The position numbers and the translations under genes were made by a program. DNA of 64,000 nt, from the NCBI GenBank assembly GCA_021186555.1, contig JAJKFL010000005.1, positions 6,465,678 through 6,529,677 on the forward strand, in the 5' to 3' direction. Below the pieces are notes generated by a model. The model was not told the origin of the DNA and did not search any database. It saw nothing but the letters and a program-made list of their open reading frames with translations. Of the stretch, positions 41,986 through 51,612 are shown piece by piece. This DNA comes from Reticulitermes speratus (taxonomy: Eukaryota > Arthropoda > Insecta > Blattodea > Rhinotermitidae). The stretch's first letter is position 1. Every line of letters starts with the position of its first letter.

Positions 41986-42311
41986 ACTTTTAACGGTTGA
42001 ACATCTGAACCCTTTTAGTGCTGCTTAATTTCAAAATATATCTCTTCTCATTACCACTCTGTGTTTAAAATACCCTAATCTTAGTTATGATTTGTCCCAC
42101 ATCAACGCCGATTCATGTCACTATACACGACTCACATCTTTGTCACTATACGACTGTCAACTGACCGATACATTGGCACATTCATTTGTCTAATTTTCAG
42201 ATCAGCCACTCAGCTTCATCCCACGCAGACTTGCTATCCAACTTCGTCACACCGCAAATCAAAAAAATAAAGGCAATTCTTAACGACGACACTGCTACAT
42301 GGCCCAATAAT
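41986..42311. other. No recognisable feature
   Basis: The last eleven bases are the left copy of the SINE-A target duplication. Confidence 0.4.
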
Positions 42312-42570
42312 TTTTTCCCCCATGGCGCAACAGCCCCTAGCGGACCAGGGCTTCCGCATTATCGAGGCTTCACGATCACACTCAGACACACCACACTGGG
42401 TAGGACTCCTCTGGACAGGTGATCAGCCCGACGCAGAGACCTCTACCTGACAACACACAACAATCACAACAGACAGACATCCATGCTCCCAGTGGGATTC
42501 GAACCCGCAATCCCGGCAAGCGAACGGCTGCAGACCCACGCCTTAGACTGCACGGCCACTGCGATCGGCC
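42312..42570 (-). mobile_element. SINE-A copy with clear target duplication
   Basis: Simple form: head at the right (GATCGCAGTGGCCGTGCAG on the minus strand), body, A-run. Flanks GGCCCAATAAT (42301-42311) and AGCCCAATAAT (42571-42581) match at 10 of 11 positions. Confidence 0.92.
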
Positions 42571-42649
42571 AGCCCAATAATACATTTACTTAATGGGTGA
42601 ACTCTATGTACCATTTGTACCTACGTGAAAGACGTAACTATGGACATGG

Positions 42650-43050
42650 TGGAGAGTTTTTAGTCGCCTTCGCACAGTCGCAAAAAAGCGTCTATTACCT
42701 TCGTCACGTCCGTCTGTCCGTACGTACAAGCGCAGCTCCAACTGGACGGACTATCGTGAAATTTGATATTGCGGACTTATACGAAAATCTGCCGAGAAAC
42801 TCCAAATTTTGTTAAAATCTAGCACAAATATCGGGAATCTTACACGAAGCTCTACGTACGTTTCGCTGTTTCAGGCGAAATTAAACCGTTATGAAAGCAT
42901 TTTTGTGCAACGCTTAATATTTTCATATTGTTGACAGTGACATGGAGCTCGGCAATACTCAGAGAACGCATTGTTGCGCTTCCACTACAACAACGGTTAC
43001 GCGAACGCTCAACAACGTTACTTTATACATACATTGCCTACTTTGACTTT
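42650..43050 (+). repeat. DR dispersed repeat copy, diverged
   Basis: AGTCGCCTTCGCACAGTCGC, CGTCACGTCCGTCTGTCCG, CAGCTCCAACTGGACGGAC, GTGAAATTTGATATT, and GCGCTTCCACTACAACAACG, GTTACGCGAACGC at the end, in the same order as the other copies. Confidence 0.65.
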
Positions 43051-43578
43051 ACTTATAGCAGATCCATGCCGTACTCAGCATACTCTCCGTGTTGCCATGA
43101 CACACGCACAGTACGCACAAATAAACGCATTCTGTCGGGATGTGTAACACGCAGCACCAACATGAACGTACGTTCCATGCCCAAGCAGTAAATAACATAC
43201 AAGGCATTACGCACACAAAGACAGCAGTTTTAACCACACCAGTAAAGAGAGAAATGCATTTTTAAAACACTGGATATGTGAAATTGGCTGTTTAGCCAAT
43301 GATATAATATTCCGAACAAAGCGATCTGAAATCAGTGTGCATAAGGATTCCATTCATGCACCACAGTAATTGTAATTTAAATTCCGTGACCGGATCCAAT
43401 TTAAAGGTCAGGCGCGCCGAACATCGACATATTTCTATGGGAGAATGTCTTGCCCGGCGAGCAGCAGAATAAAACATCTGAAGTGACAAAACGCGCTCTC
43501 CGGCCGCCGATATACCAGTTACATTAAAACCTAAAGACTTTGTACTATATACACCGTGAATCTTGTCACAATCTTAAT
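43051..43578. other. No recognisable feature
   Basis: No shared repeat. Includes ACACCGTGAATC at 43549, a partial match to the ATGCACGGT box in reverse. Confidence 0.4.
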
Positions 43579-43612
43579 AACAACCAACAAATGCACTAAA
43601 TATAAATACATA

Positions 43613-43694
43613 TACAGGGTATACACAAAAGAATGGTGCGGTATCAAATTTATTCACCTTTGAAACCGCACCATTCTTTTGTGTATGCCCTGTA
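43613..43694. repeat. 82-bp palindromic mini-element, copy 1
   Basis: TACAGGGTATACACAAAAGA at the left and TCTTTTGTGTATGCCCTGTA at the right, framed by TA. Same length and arms as 50550-50631, with a few central mismatches. Probably the fused ends of a mariner-like transposon. Confidence 0.85.
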
Positions 43695-43708
43695 TAATGT
43701 ATATTAAA

Positions 43709-43754
43709 GACCCCTACATATGTTTCGACAACAAGCTGTCATCCTCAGGGGGTT
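43709..43754 (-). ncRNA. Hammerhead-like motif
   Basis: Minus strand: AACCCC, CUGAGGA, U, GACA/UGUC flanking GCUUGU, GAAA, palindrome ACAUAUGU, A, GGGGUC. Stem I four G-C, one A-U and one terminal mismatch or wobble. Confidence 0.67.
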
Positions 43755-43849
43755 CATCACAAAGGAATACAAGATAATCACATCAATTTACACGTTCAAA
43801 AGACGAAACATTAAAAACCAAAAAATACAAAAGGTTTTGTATGTGATGC

Positions 43850-43893
43850 ACGCCCTGAGGATGACAACTTGTTGTCGAAACATATGTAGGGGT
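43850..43893 (+). ncRNA. Hammerhead-like motif
   Basis: GCC, CUGAGGA, U, GACAA/UUGUC around CU, GAAA, ACAUAUGU, A, GGGGU. Only two clean stem I pairs, so the right arm is more decayed than the left. Confidence 0.6.
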
Positions 43894-43922
43894 CTTTAAT
43901 ATACATTATATACGTATTTTAT

Positions 43923-44180
43923 GCCGATCCCAGTGGCCGCGCGGTCTAAGGCGTGGGTCTACGGCCGCTCGCTTACTGGGATTGTGGGTTCGAATCCCGC
44001 CTTGAGCATGGATGTCTGTCTGTTGTGAGTGTTGTGTGTTGTCAGGTAGAGGTCTCTGCGACGGGCTGATCACTCGTCCAGAGGAGTCCTACCGAGTGTG
44101 GTGTGTCTGAGTGTGATCGTGAAGCCTCGAAGAATGAGGAGGCCTAGGCCCCGAAGGGGCTGTCGAGCCATTGAAAAAAA
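43923..44180 (+). mobile_element. SINE-A copy inside the foldback
   Basis: Simple form with intact boxes (AGTGGCCGCGCGG, GGGTTCGAATCCC), body and A-run. Flanks ATACGTATTTTATG and ATACGTTTCTTATG match at 12 of 14 positions. Closest here to a full consensus copy. Confidence 0.93.
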
Positions 44181-44216
44181 AATACGTTTCTTATGTAGTG
44201 AATTTGTTGGTTGTTC

Positions 44217-44695
44217 TGAAGAACTAAAGACTTGGTAATAACACAGCACAGCATATATTTAATATCAGCTGCATGAACTTTGTCCATCGTCTGGTGTGTC
44301 TAAGAATTAATAAAATTAATAAAAAAAATAGATCCTGTCCCAGAAACGTAGTGCTTTTTTGTTATTTACCTTTTCATTAATTTGAAAACACCACACGATG
44401 GGAAAGTCCACGAGGTAAATAATCTTAAATGCCACACATTCCTGTCAGAAACTTTTAGAGAAGTGTAACACAGCTTCTACTTCGAAATGTAATCACTCGG
44501 CGGGACTAAATCAATCAAATTGCACTGAGCAAGTGACATTCTTATTAAATACAATTACTTCTTTTCGAATTAAATTCTTGTTTAACAATCATTTTGCACT
44601 CTTTACCCTAATCCTACTTAACACGCGCGAAAAAACATAGCTTACGCAGTGCGTGAGCTACGTCCTGCAATTATATTCAGCTTGTATATAGACGC
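44217..44695. other. No recognisable feature
   Basis: AT-rich, no shared repeat. Confidence 0.4.
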
Positions 44696-45208
44696 AACTG
44701 CCCCTAGTGGGCCAGGGCCTTCTCGTTATCGAGACTTCACGATCTCACTCAGACACATCACACTCGGGAGAACTCCTCTGGACGAGTGATCAGCCCTCTA
44801 CCTGACAACACTCACAACAGAGAGACATCCATGCTCCCAGCGGTATTTTTTTTTGCCTGTCCGGGGTTTTTCCCCTTTGATCCATTTTTGAACTGTTTAA
44901 ATCCTTTTCGTCCTTCATGTCACTTTTACGTTCCATGCTACCATCCTTATACAACAAACACAACACAAACATCCATGCCCCCGGCGGGATTCGAACCCAC
45001 AATCCCAGTAAGCGAGCGGCCGAAGACCCACGCCTTAGACCGCGCGGCCACTGGGATCGGCGCATTCGAACCCACGATCCTAGTAAGCGAGCGGCCGAAG
45101 ACCCACGCCTTAGACCGCACGGCCACTGGGATCGGCATATTCGAACCCACAATCCCAGCAAGCCAGCAGCCGCAGACCCACGCCTTAGACCGCGTAGCCA
45201 CTGGGATT
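44696..45208 (-). mobile_element. Composite SINE-A with three heads
   Basis: From the right: three tRNA-like heads in tandem (about 45132-45208, 45063-45131, 44985-45062), an alternative body ending at the T-run 44847-44856, then the normal body. Junctions between heads are ATTCGAACCC directly after GATCGGC, as in the 74-bp array at 133-506 but with different joining bases. The long frames on both strands are artefacts. Confidence 0.85.
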
Positions 45209-45316
45209 GAAAATAAAATACTTTTCTAAACTGCAGATGAACAGTGGAGACATTACGCTTAACGCAGCAAACGTATGTTCCTAATCATTTCAAAATCGTT
45301 TCTGTCTCATCTAACG

Positions 45317-45500
45317 CCATGGAACAGAGACCTTCTTAAGACCCTAACATCCGCTCGACTGGCCAAGGGTTTCTCCAACTTTGATGGAACCCGAAGGTTC
45401 GTTACCGTCCTCTAAGAACCAGCCACTGGTCCACATCTTGAGGTACATCAAACCCTCATATCCTAAGTCTTTAAAATACGTTTTAACATCATTCTCTCTT
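45317..45500 (-). pseudogene. LINE 3' fragment, family of 15285-15910, diverged
   Basis: GCCATGGAACAGAGACCTTC, TTGATGGAACCCGAAGGTTC and GTTACCGTCCTCTAAGAACC parallel 15356-15460. The C-terminal codons are unreadable. Confidence 0.6.
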
Positions 45501-45520
45501 CCCTTCAGGTTTCTTTCCTG

Positions 45521-45771
45521 TGGCGTAACAGCCCAAAAGCGGGCCTAGGCCGCCTTAATGCTGAGGTATCTATATCATACACTGTTTGACACACACAGCC
45601 GGTAGGACTCCTCTGAACCAGTGAGCAGCTTGTCGCAGAGGCCGCTAGCTACACAACACGCAAATAACACAAGAGACGAACACCTATGGCCTCAGCGGGA
45701 TTCGAACCCGCAATCCCAGCAATCAGGCGGCCGCAGACCTACGCGTTAGACGGCAGGGCAACCAAGATCGG
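45521..45771 (-). mobile_element. SINE-A copy, old and diverged
   Basis: B-box GGGTTCGAATCCCGC on the minus strand is intact, but the A-box region (GGTTGCCCTGCCGTC) and body carry many changes. No tail A-run is visible at the left end. Confidence 0.75.
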
Positions 45772-45816
45772 CCGTAGTTGTTACACATCTCTAACTGCGG
45801 TCACGAATGTATAAGG

Positions 45817-46264
45817 CAGGGGCTCCCAAAGTGTGCTCCGCGGATCCCTTGGGATCCGCGACCAGTTTCCAGAGGATCCGTGGATACATTCCCGTAATGG
45901 CTACTTTGAAGTTTACTTATTTTTTAATTAACGGGATAATGTTCTGTTCAAAATAATCGCAGAACTTCTTTAATTGGCGATGTGTTTATTTCGTACGACC
46001 GTTAGAATATCTTATTAAGAAACCTCCTGTACCCATAAAGCGAGCGACAGTCATTTTAATTACGGTCAAATCATGCAATGCTTTGTTACGTATGCTACTG
46101 GTATGTATTTGTAGCTATCGAAAATCAGTTCTGAGATATACATTTTTAATTTTTTATATCTATAATCCGGACACTCTACATTTACGTGAGCAAGGATGTG
46201 AGGATCGGTGGTTATTTTTCGAAGCCAAAAGGGGTCCGCGAGGAAAAATGTTTGGGGAACACCG
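45817..46264. mobile_element. Non-autonomous hAT-like element, family hAT3, copy 2
   Basis: Left end CAGGGGCTCCCAAAGTG, right end TTTGGGGAACACCG; flanks GTATAAGG and GTATAAAG (7 of 8). The interior is the reverse complement of 2956-3365 (CGAGCGACAGTC against GACTGTCGCTCG). Confidence 0.82.
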
Positions 46265-46736
46265 GTATAAAGGAATCACAGTTACTTGGGCTTCAGATGT
46301 CGCCATATAACCCTTTAAAGCCTAGTTGTTAATATGCGCATTGCCAGGATTCACAATAAAGAGTGTGCATTTTGCGCACACAGTGTCATTTTGGGTTCCA
46401 TAGGTTTCTTACAATAAACAGCTAAAATTTCCCTACACAGCACACACACTAATTCTCTACGACGTATAAAACGGAATCTTTATATATTATAATGCAGATT
46501 AATTTAGTCTTCAAAGCGTCAATATACCACACACTTTTAGACTAACAAAGGCAAACAGTAGCTACGAGCATGTTTGTAGCGGTATTGAACTGAGACTTAG
46601 CATTAATACCACAGAACTGTCTGGCGAGATTGGTGGCGCATGTACCAGGGGCATGAGAAATACTTACAACAGAAAAAGCTAGCAAATAAACACCCAACAA
46701 ATCATTTCTATCACGAGATATGCACTCTTTCCCCAT
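46265..46736. other. No recognisable feature
   Basis: AT-rich to about 46560; no shared repeat. Confidence 0.4.
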
Positions 46737-47182
46737 CGACGGTGCTTCCACCTGGTCGTGGTGGTGGGGCTTGTGTGTACCAATGACCCAGAGAGCTATG
46801 CCGGCGGTAGCGTAGCTACTGGTAGGGCCTCCCAAGCCGGACAGGTCAAAGGGTAGGTACCAGACTAAGAGAAGCACCTTCCCCGTGTGGTGACCGGGGA
46901 AAAAAATAGTCCCACTGCAGCCCATGCAGGTCGTAAAAGGCGACCAAAATGGGTACCCAGTGCCTGGGGGTATAGCTGGGCCACCTGCCCCGGGGGTTAA
47001 AAATTCGGTGGACTGGCCCCCCAGGTTGGGGGTTGGGCGACAGGCTGACAACCTGTCACTGTAAAAAGCTGACCGTTAGGAAACCTAAAATGTGGCCTCG
47101 GAACAGTCTGATAGAGTGAGAGTGGACTGGGACAGGGCCATTAAGGAGGCGAAAGTCCGCATTGGACTGTAGTGCCACGAAG
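46737..47182 (+). mobile_element. Leader-like segment of a non-LTR retrotransposon
   Basis: GC-rich block with GCAGGTCGTAAAAGGCGACC, a word often found in 5' leaders of RTE-type LINEs, and a plus-strand segment NDPESYAGGSVATGRASQAG shared with 8560-8720. It ends in ATGGCCTCGGAACAGTCTGA-like and AAGTCCGCATTGGACTGTAG words and GAAGAAGAAGAG. No open frame of useful length. The assignment to RTE is inference. Confidence 0.5.
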
Positions 47183-47197
47183 AAGAAGAGAAGATAA

Positions 47198-47290
47198 GCG
47201 CTCTTCTGGGACATTACGCGGCGTCGTGTGGTAACTGTTTACCGACGTTTCCGGACAACGTATCGGACCCTTCTTCACGGGTCAAGAGTT
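47198..47290 (+). repeat. Single arm of the GACGTTTCGG foldback family
   Basis: GCTCTTCTGGGACATTACGC, GGCGTCGTGTGGTAACTGTT, TACCGACGTTTCCGGACAAC, then CTTCACGGGTCAAGAG. Matches the left arm of 9401-9620; the partner arm is missing. Confidence 0.7.
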
Positions 47291-47891
47291 CGAGTAGGAA
47301 AGAAAGAAAGCCAGCAACCTATAACGTAGATTCCGGAAAGTGCGTGCGGGGTAGCAATCCGTAGGCGTGATGACAGCCAGTATGGTAGAACCAGGGTAAG
47401 AGAGGGGTGGATAGAGACAACGTAAGGGAGCTATCACGTTGGATCTGCCATATAGGTGTTCTTAACGCGGAACCTGCTCATAAAAATCACATTAACAACT
47501 TACCTCCTTCAACTCTCTGTCATGCTTAATAACAGGTGAACGGATTATTATTAAAATCTGAAGTTCTTGTCTAGAAATTGCCGATATTGCGTGCCTGACG
47601 ATTTTAATTCGTGGCTGATTCTGCAAATTACTGTGACACACCGGTTTCCTGGACTAAGCGTCTTAGAAAGATTTCGTCTACACGCTTCCGAACATACTCC
47701 AATATCACGCAATGTTTCTTCCGAAAGAACACGCAGTGATGACTCTTCGCTTCTTTTAACAAGGAAATTGTTGTCTGACATCCGTTCACCAGTCGATATA
47801 TTGTTGACTTGGAAGGAAATGAAACATCGGGGAAACCGACTGCTAAATTTGCTACCACACACTGAATATTAACCAACGAAATACACCTTCA
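47291..47891. other. No recognisable feature
   Basis: Overlapping frames on both strands at 47551-47876 lack any family resemblance. Confidence 0.4.
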
Positions 47892-48226
47892 CTATCAAAT
47901 TTTAATAGTAGTATATAACTTTTCCCAACCAAATACATAACCAAATACATAAACATCCGAGTAAACGGCAACAACAGAAGAAGTCAACAAACCAAGCAAA
48001 CAGCGGTAACATACAGAATAAACTTAGAACCAAAACATTTATACAAGAAGAAGGCAAATCTAAAACAAACAACTTTACGAAATCCACCTCGAGTGTGCAA
48101 ATTATTGGCAAAAAGTATGGTATTGCATACAAAGTAATGGAAAAGTTATATATACTACTATTAAAATTTGATACTGAAGGTGCATTTCGTCGTGTTTCAT
48201 ATTCAGTGAGCTTAAAATGCACGGTG
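47892..48226. mobile_element. Inverted-repeat element ending in the ATGCACGGT box
   Basis: CTATCAAATTTTAATAGTAG at the left is mirrored by CTACTATTAAAATTTGATAC near 48155-48174. AAATGCACGGTG lies at 48215-48226. A decayed hammerhead-like motif 160 bp further right may belong to a related element. Confidence 0.65.
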
Positions 48227-48383
48227 AAGGTCATATAAAATGTTGCTACGACACATTTTATACGATTTCTTCCTTAGGTTTCCACAACTCTACATTATTA
48301 CACTCTCATTCATGCTGACGAATAATATCGCTCTGTGTTGCACTCTACTTCGTGTCCACGAACAAACAATGCCACGCATATTG

Positions 48384-48425
48384 CACTTCCTCAAGACGGT
48401 ACGCTTGTACCGAAACATGTCGCAA
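48384..48425 (+). ncRNA. Hammerhead-like motif, decayed
   Basis: CUUC, CUCAAGA, C, GGUAC/GUACC around GCUU, GAAA, ACAUGU, C, GCAAC. Core G (position 5) is C. Cut by the SINE-B fragment at 48431. Confidence 0.5.
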
Positions 48426-48430
48426 CTACG

Positions 48431-48600
48431 TCAGCCTCTAACAGAAATGAGTACCAGAAATATTTCCTGGGGGGTAAAGGCGGCCGGTGCGTAGGGCTGA
48501 CAAACTTACCACCTTCATGCGCCGATTGTCTAGAAATATGGAAGCCTCAATCTCCTGGAACCCTAAGGGCCTGTCCAGGCTTGCACAGGGATTGCTTTTA
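48431..48600 (+). mobile_element. SINE-B 3' part
   Basis: Starts at CAGCCTCTAACAGAAATGAG and runs to the family tail GCACAGGGATTGCTTTTACG. The tRNA-like half is absent (5' truncation). Confidence 0.85.
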
Positions 48601-49239
48601 CGTGTTGAACGCTGATATGTAACTAATAATGTGCGTGTAGTCGGCATAATAAATTGACTGCATTTATCTAAAAAAAAATTCACGGATTGGACAACCTAAA
48701 AATGGATTCATCTTGCTCGCATAAGGGGCAAATTTGGGCTTTTGACAACTCGGTGACGAAACTTGGGGTTCCGGAAAATCAGAGAATTTCTTCGCCATAA
48801 GGGTATTAGATTTCGTTTAGAGATTGCTTTCTCCATTAGAGCGGTCATCATTTTATCGTTATTGAACCTAAATTTAACGGCTTTCAGCCCCCCCCCCCGC
48901 GCCGGTAACCTCTGTCCACAGTACGAGCAAGAGATGGGCCTCGGGCAATGCATGAGTCAGACTCGTTTGTAATCAATAGTGGGTCGGGCTATAGAACACG
49001 CATTTGCCACCCACGTAGAAACTTGGAATGTCATTTATTCCACTTGAAGGTCGACATTCTGAACGGAATGTCACAGTGAACTTTTAGAAACTTTCTTCCG
49101 TTCCTAATTCGAAATGTGCACTGAATGATTTTAAGCCAGCCCTGTTCTATACACCCATGTTTAACATCTTGGCCAAAAAGATAAAACTACAGACTTCATC
49201 TTACATATATTCGGTGCATTAGACATATACATATTATAT
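48601..49239. other. No recognisable feature
   Basis: C-run near 48890-48898; no shared repeat. Confidence 0.4.
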
Positions 49240-49306
49240 ACAACCTCAAGTAATTGCACTTAAAATGACAAACAATGTATACGTTGTACTATTTCATACT
49301 TTACAT

Positions 49307-49348
49307 TCCCCTACATGTTTCGGCTTAAACAAGTCATCCTCAGGGAGA
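49307..49348 (-). ncRNA. Hammerhead-like motif
   Basis: Minus strand: UCUCC, CUGAGGA, U, GACUUGUUUAAGCC, GAAA, ACAUGU, A, GGGGAA. Stem II pairs G-C and ACUU/AAG imperfectly; stem I has one mismatch. Confidence 0.58.
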
Positions 49349-49444
49349 CTCGTAAAGTAAAACAGGACATATATTAACATAAGTACACATCATGTGAAAT
49401 ATGTAGTACACATATGTATAAGACGTGGCAGCCATATGTTAGTA

Positions 49445-49739
49445 CAGGTAGGTCCCGTTTTACGACGGTCCATTTTACGACTTTTCACATTAACGACTGT
49501 TTCAAAATATTACCTTAAATATTAGTACATACTTGGAAAAATTTTAGGAATTTTGGAACCTAACTCATTCAATTACATTATATTTTGGTCTCGTTTTACG
49601 ACTTTTCATTTTACGGCCCTATTTTGCTGGAACCTAACCCTGTCGTAAAACGGGCCCTATTTCGGTCTCGTTTTACGACTTTTCATTTTACGACCCTGTT
49701 TGCTGGAACCTAACCCTGTCGTAAAACGGGTCCTACCTG
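49445..49739. mobile_element. TA-flanked MITE with TCGTAAAACGGG ends
   Basis: CAGGTAGGTCCCGTTTTACG and CGTAAAACGGGTCCTACCTG at the ends, TA on both sides. The internal word TTTTACGACTTTTCATTTTA is repeated two or three times, a local tandem of about 90 bp. Non-coding, 295 bp. Confidence 0.88.
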
Positions 49740-50040
49740 TATATTAATTTAATTAAAAATTTAGCTAAAACTATGGCTTAATTTTTTTGTGATGCTAAAA
49801 TTAGGTTAAAATATATTATTTTAAGTCTATATGAGTATCTTGCATTCAAATGCATACGTGTGTGCGCCTCTTGCATGCAAACATCTATATATTCATTTTC
49901 GATCATACTGTGGATTTAATCCGTGTGATTTTGATGGCTTACTTAACCCGGAACATGTGGAGGAATGTAAACTATAAAACAGAACCAGGTATATGTTGTT
50001 TGTCACTTAAAAGTGCAATTACTTGGAATTACATATAACA

Positions 50041-50549
50041 AATAATATGACAGACATTCATGGCACTTCAAGCATTAAGGCACAGGCTTGTAAATGGTAG
50101 ATTTAGAACCGTGGAAACATGCCAGGGAAGATCAACCCAGTTTTCTTGAGTGTTACGCCGTGACCACCGGTAAACACTTACCGACGTTAATAAATTTTAC
50201 TTACACACCGTCAATACATTATTATTATTATTATTATTATTATTTATTTACCTTTAGCCAGGGATAGTGTGACAAGTTATTTATTAACAATAATAAAATT
50301 GTGTTGACCGTGTATAAGTACTATTGATTTAATATAGACAGTACAACGGGATGCCAAACACAAAAAAGTTGCCGACGTTTCGGAAGATTTTACTGCCGCC
50401 ACTGGCAGTAACAGCGCATAAGACTTGGATTATCAAAAAACCGCTGTGAGAACCTCAAATCTCGTACACCAGGAAAACCTAAATTTCTATAATAGGATAC
50501 TTAGCATTATTTTCGCTTGGCAGTAACACTGAAAGCATATCATTAAAAG
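50041..50549. other. Unrecognised, with an (ATT)n microsatellite
   Basis: ATT repeat at about 50217-50246. 50150-50190 has TTACCGACGTTA, a weak echo of the foldback arm. Confidence 0.45.
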
Positions 50550-50631
50550 TACAGGGCATACACAAAAGAATGGTGCGGTTTCAATGTTAATTAACATTGA
50601 AACCGCACCATTCTTTTGTGTATGCCCTGTA
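50550..50631. repeat. 82-bp perfect palindrome, copy 2
   Basis: Left half TACAGGGCATACACAAAAGA, ATGGTGCGGTTTCAATGTTA, A is the exact reverse complement of the right half. Second copy at 43613-43694 sits inside another element, so this is mobile. Confidence 0.93.
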
Positions 50632-50979
50632 TACAGTAGCATGGCTAACAAAGCAACGTAACACAATTACAATATCATAAAACGTGGAATGGAGGCTTTG
50701 TGAACATAGTCTCCTTCATACAGTGCACAGTGTTCATTATATTCGTATCTGAACGTACTTCTACCCCAAGCGACGTGGAAATGAAAGACCAGATGAAAAG
50801 AATGCAGAGGATTGTTTAAAACCAATATTTGTATAAATCTTAAACTACAAAACTGACCAATCAGAATCACAACCGATCTCAAGATGTGAAATGCTGACAC
50901 CTAAATGAGCGTTGCACAGTATAATACAACGTCTGTTTGGAAAAATAGTCAAAGGCATTTAGTGGCAGAGTTCCATTTC

Positions 50980-51255
50980 AAGAGCCTTCTTTTATATATC
51001 TTTATATGTCCCCAGCAAAGGAGCCCCCTTCCAGGTTCCCCTCGCAGAGCTCTCACAGAAAGAGAAGCTCCGTCTCCAGAGCCTTCTTTACCTGTCTCCA
51101 AAATCCTCGGTGAAGATCACCCAGCGGGGCCCCTATGGAGAGAGATGCCCGTTACCAGAGCCTTCTTTTACATATCTTTATAAGTCCCCAGTGAAGGAGC
51201 CCCCCTCCACGTTCCTCTCTCAGAGCCACCTGCAGAGAGACGCTCTGTTTCCAGA
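50980..51255 (+). repeat. Imperfect tandem repeat of about 80-95 bp, three units
   Basis: AGAGCCTTCTTT recurs at about 50980, 51077 and 51157, each followed by TCCCCAG..AAGGAGCCCCC or a diverged form and AGAGAAG/AGAGAGA..TCCGT/GCCCGT. C-rich and unlike the flanks. The frames here read PGSP/PSTFLSQ-type peptides and are not recognised. Confidence 0.6.
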
Positions 51256-51408
51256 ACCTAAGTCTGTTGCAAGAACTGGGTGCTTTAGGAAAGGAAGTGC
51301 CTCCACTATATGACTCAGTCTTTTTTATTTCTTTCATTCATTCTTTCAATCTTAGTCTTGACCTCTTTATACCTACTCATTGTAGGTGTAGAGTTTATTG
51401 TTGCACCT

Positions 51409-51612
51409 GATCGCACTCAATGACATACACACACACACTCGGTAGGACTCCTCTGGACGAGGGATCGACCTGACTAAGAGACCGCTACCTACCCAACACA
51501 CAATACTCACAAAAGACAGACATCCATGCACCCGGCGGGATTCGAACCCGCGGTCCCAGCAAGCGAGCGGCTGCAGACTCACGCCTTAGACTGCGCGGCC
51601 ACTGGGATCGGC
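51409..51612 (-). mobile_element. SINE-A copy, 3'-shortened
   Basis: Head at the right end with A-box AGTGGCCGCGCAG and B-box GGGTTCGAATCCCGC on the minus strand. The body is collinear to about 51409, where the family tail is missing. Confidence 0.83.

Larger units (their letters stand above)
43579..44216. mobile_element. Inverted-repeat element containing a palindrome and a SINE-A
   Basis: Outer ends CAACCAACAAATGCACT and AGTGAATTTGTTGGTTG. Each arm holds a hammerhead-like motif (43709-43754 minus, 43850-43893 plus). The left arm was entered by an 82-bp palindrome (43613-43694) and the right arm by a SINE-A (43923-44180). Confidence 0.83.
49240..50040. mobile_element. Inverted-repeat element hosting a MITE
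   Basis: Left arm CAAGTAATTGCACTTAAAAT, GACAAACAATGTATAC is mirrored at 49990-50032. The left arm has a hammerhead-like motif (49307-49348). The right arm has only a wreck of it (GATTTTGATGGCTTACTTAA, CCCGGAACATGTGGAGGAA) near 49925-49967. A TA-flanked MITE occupies 49445-49739. Confidence 0.75.
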
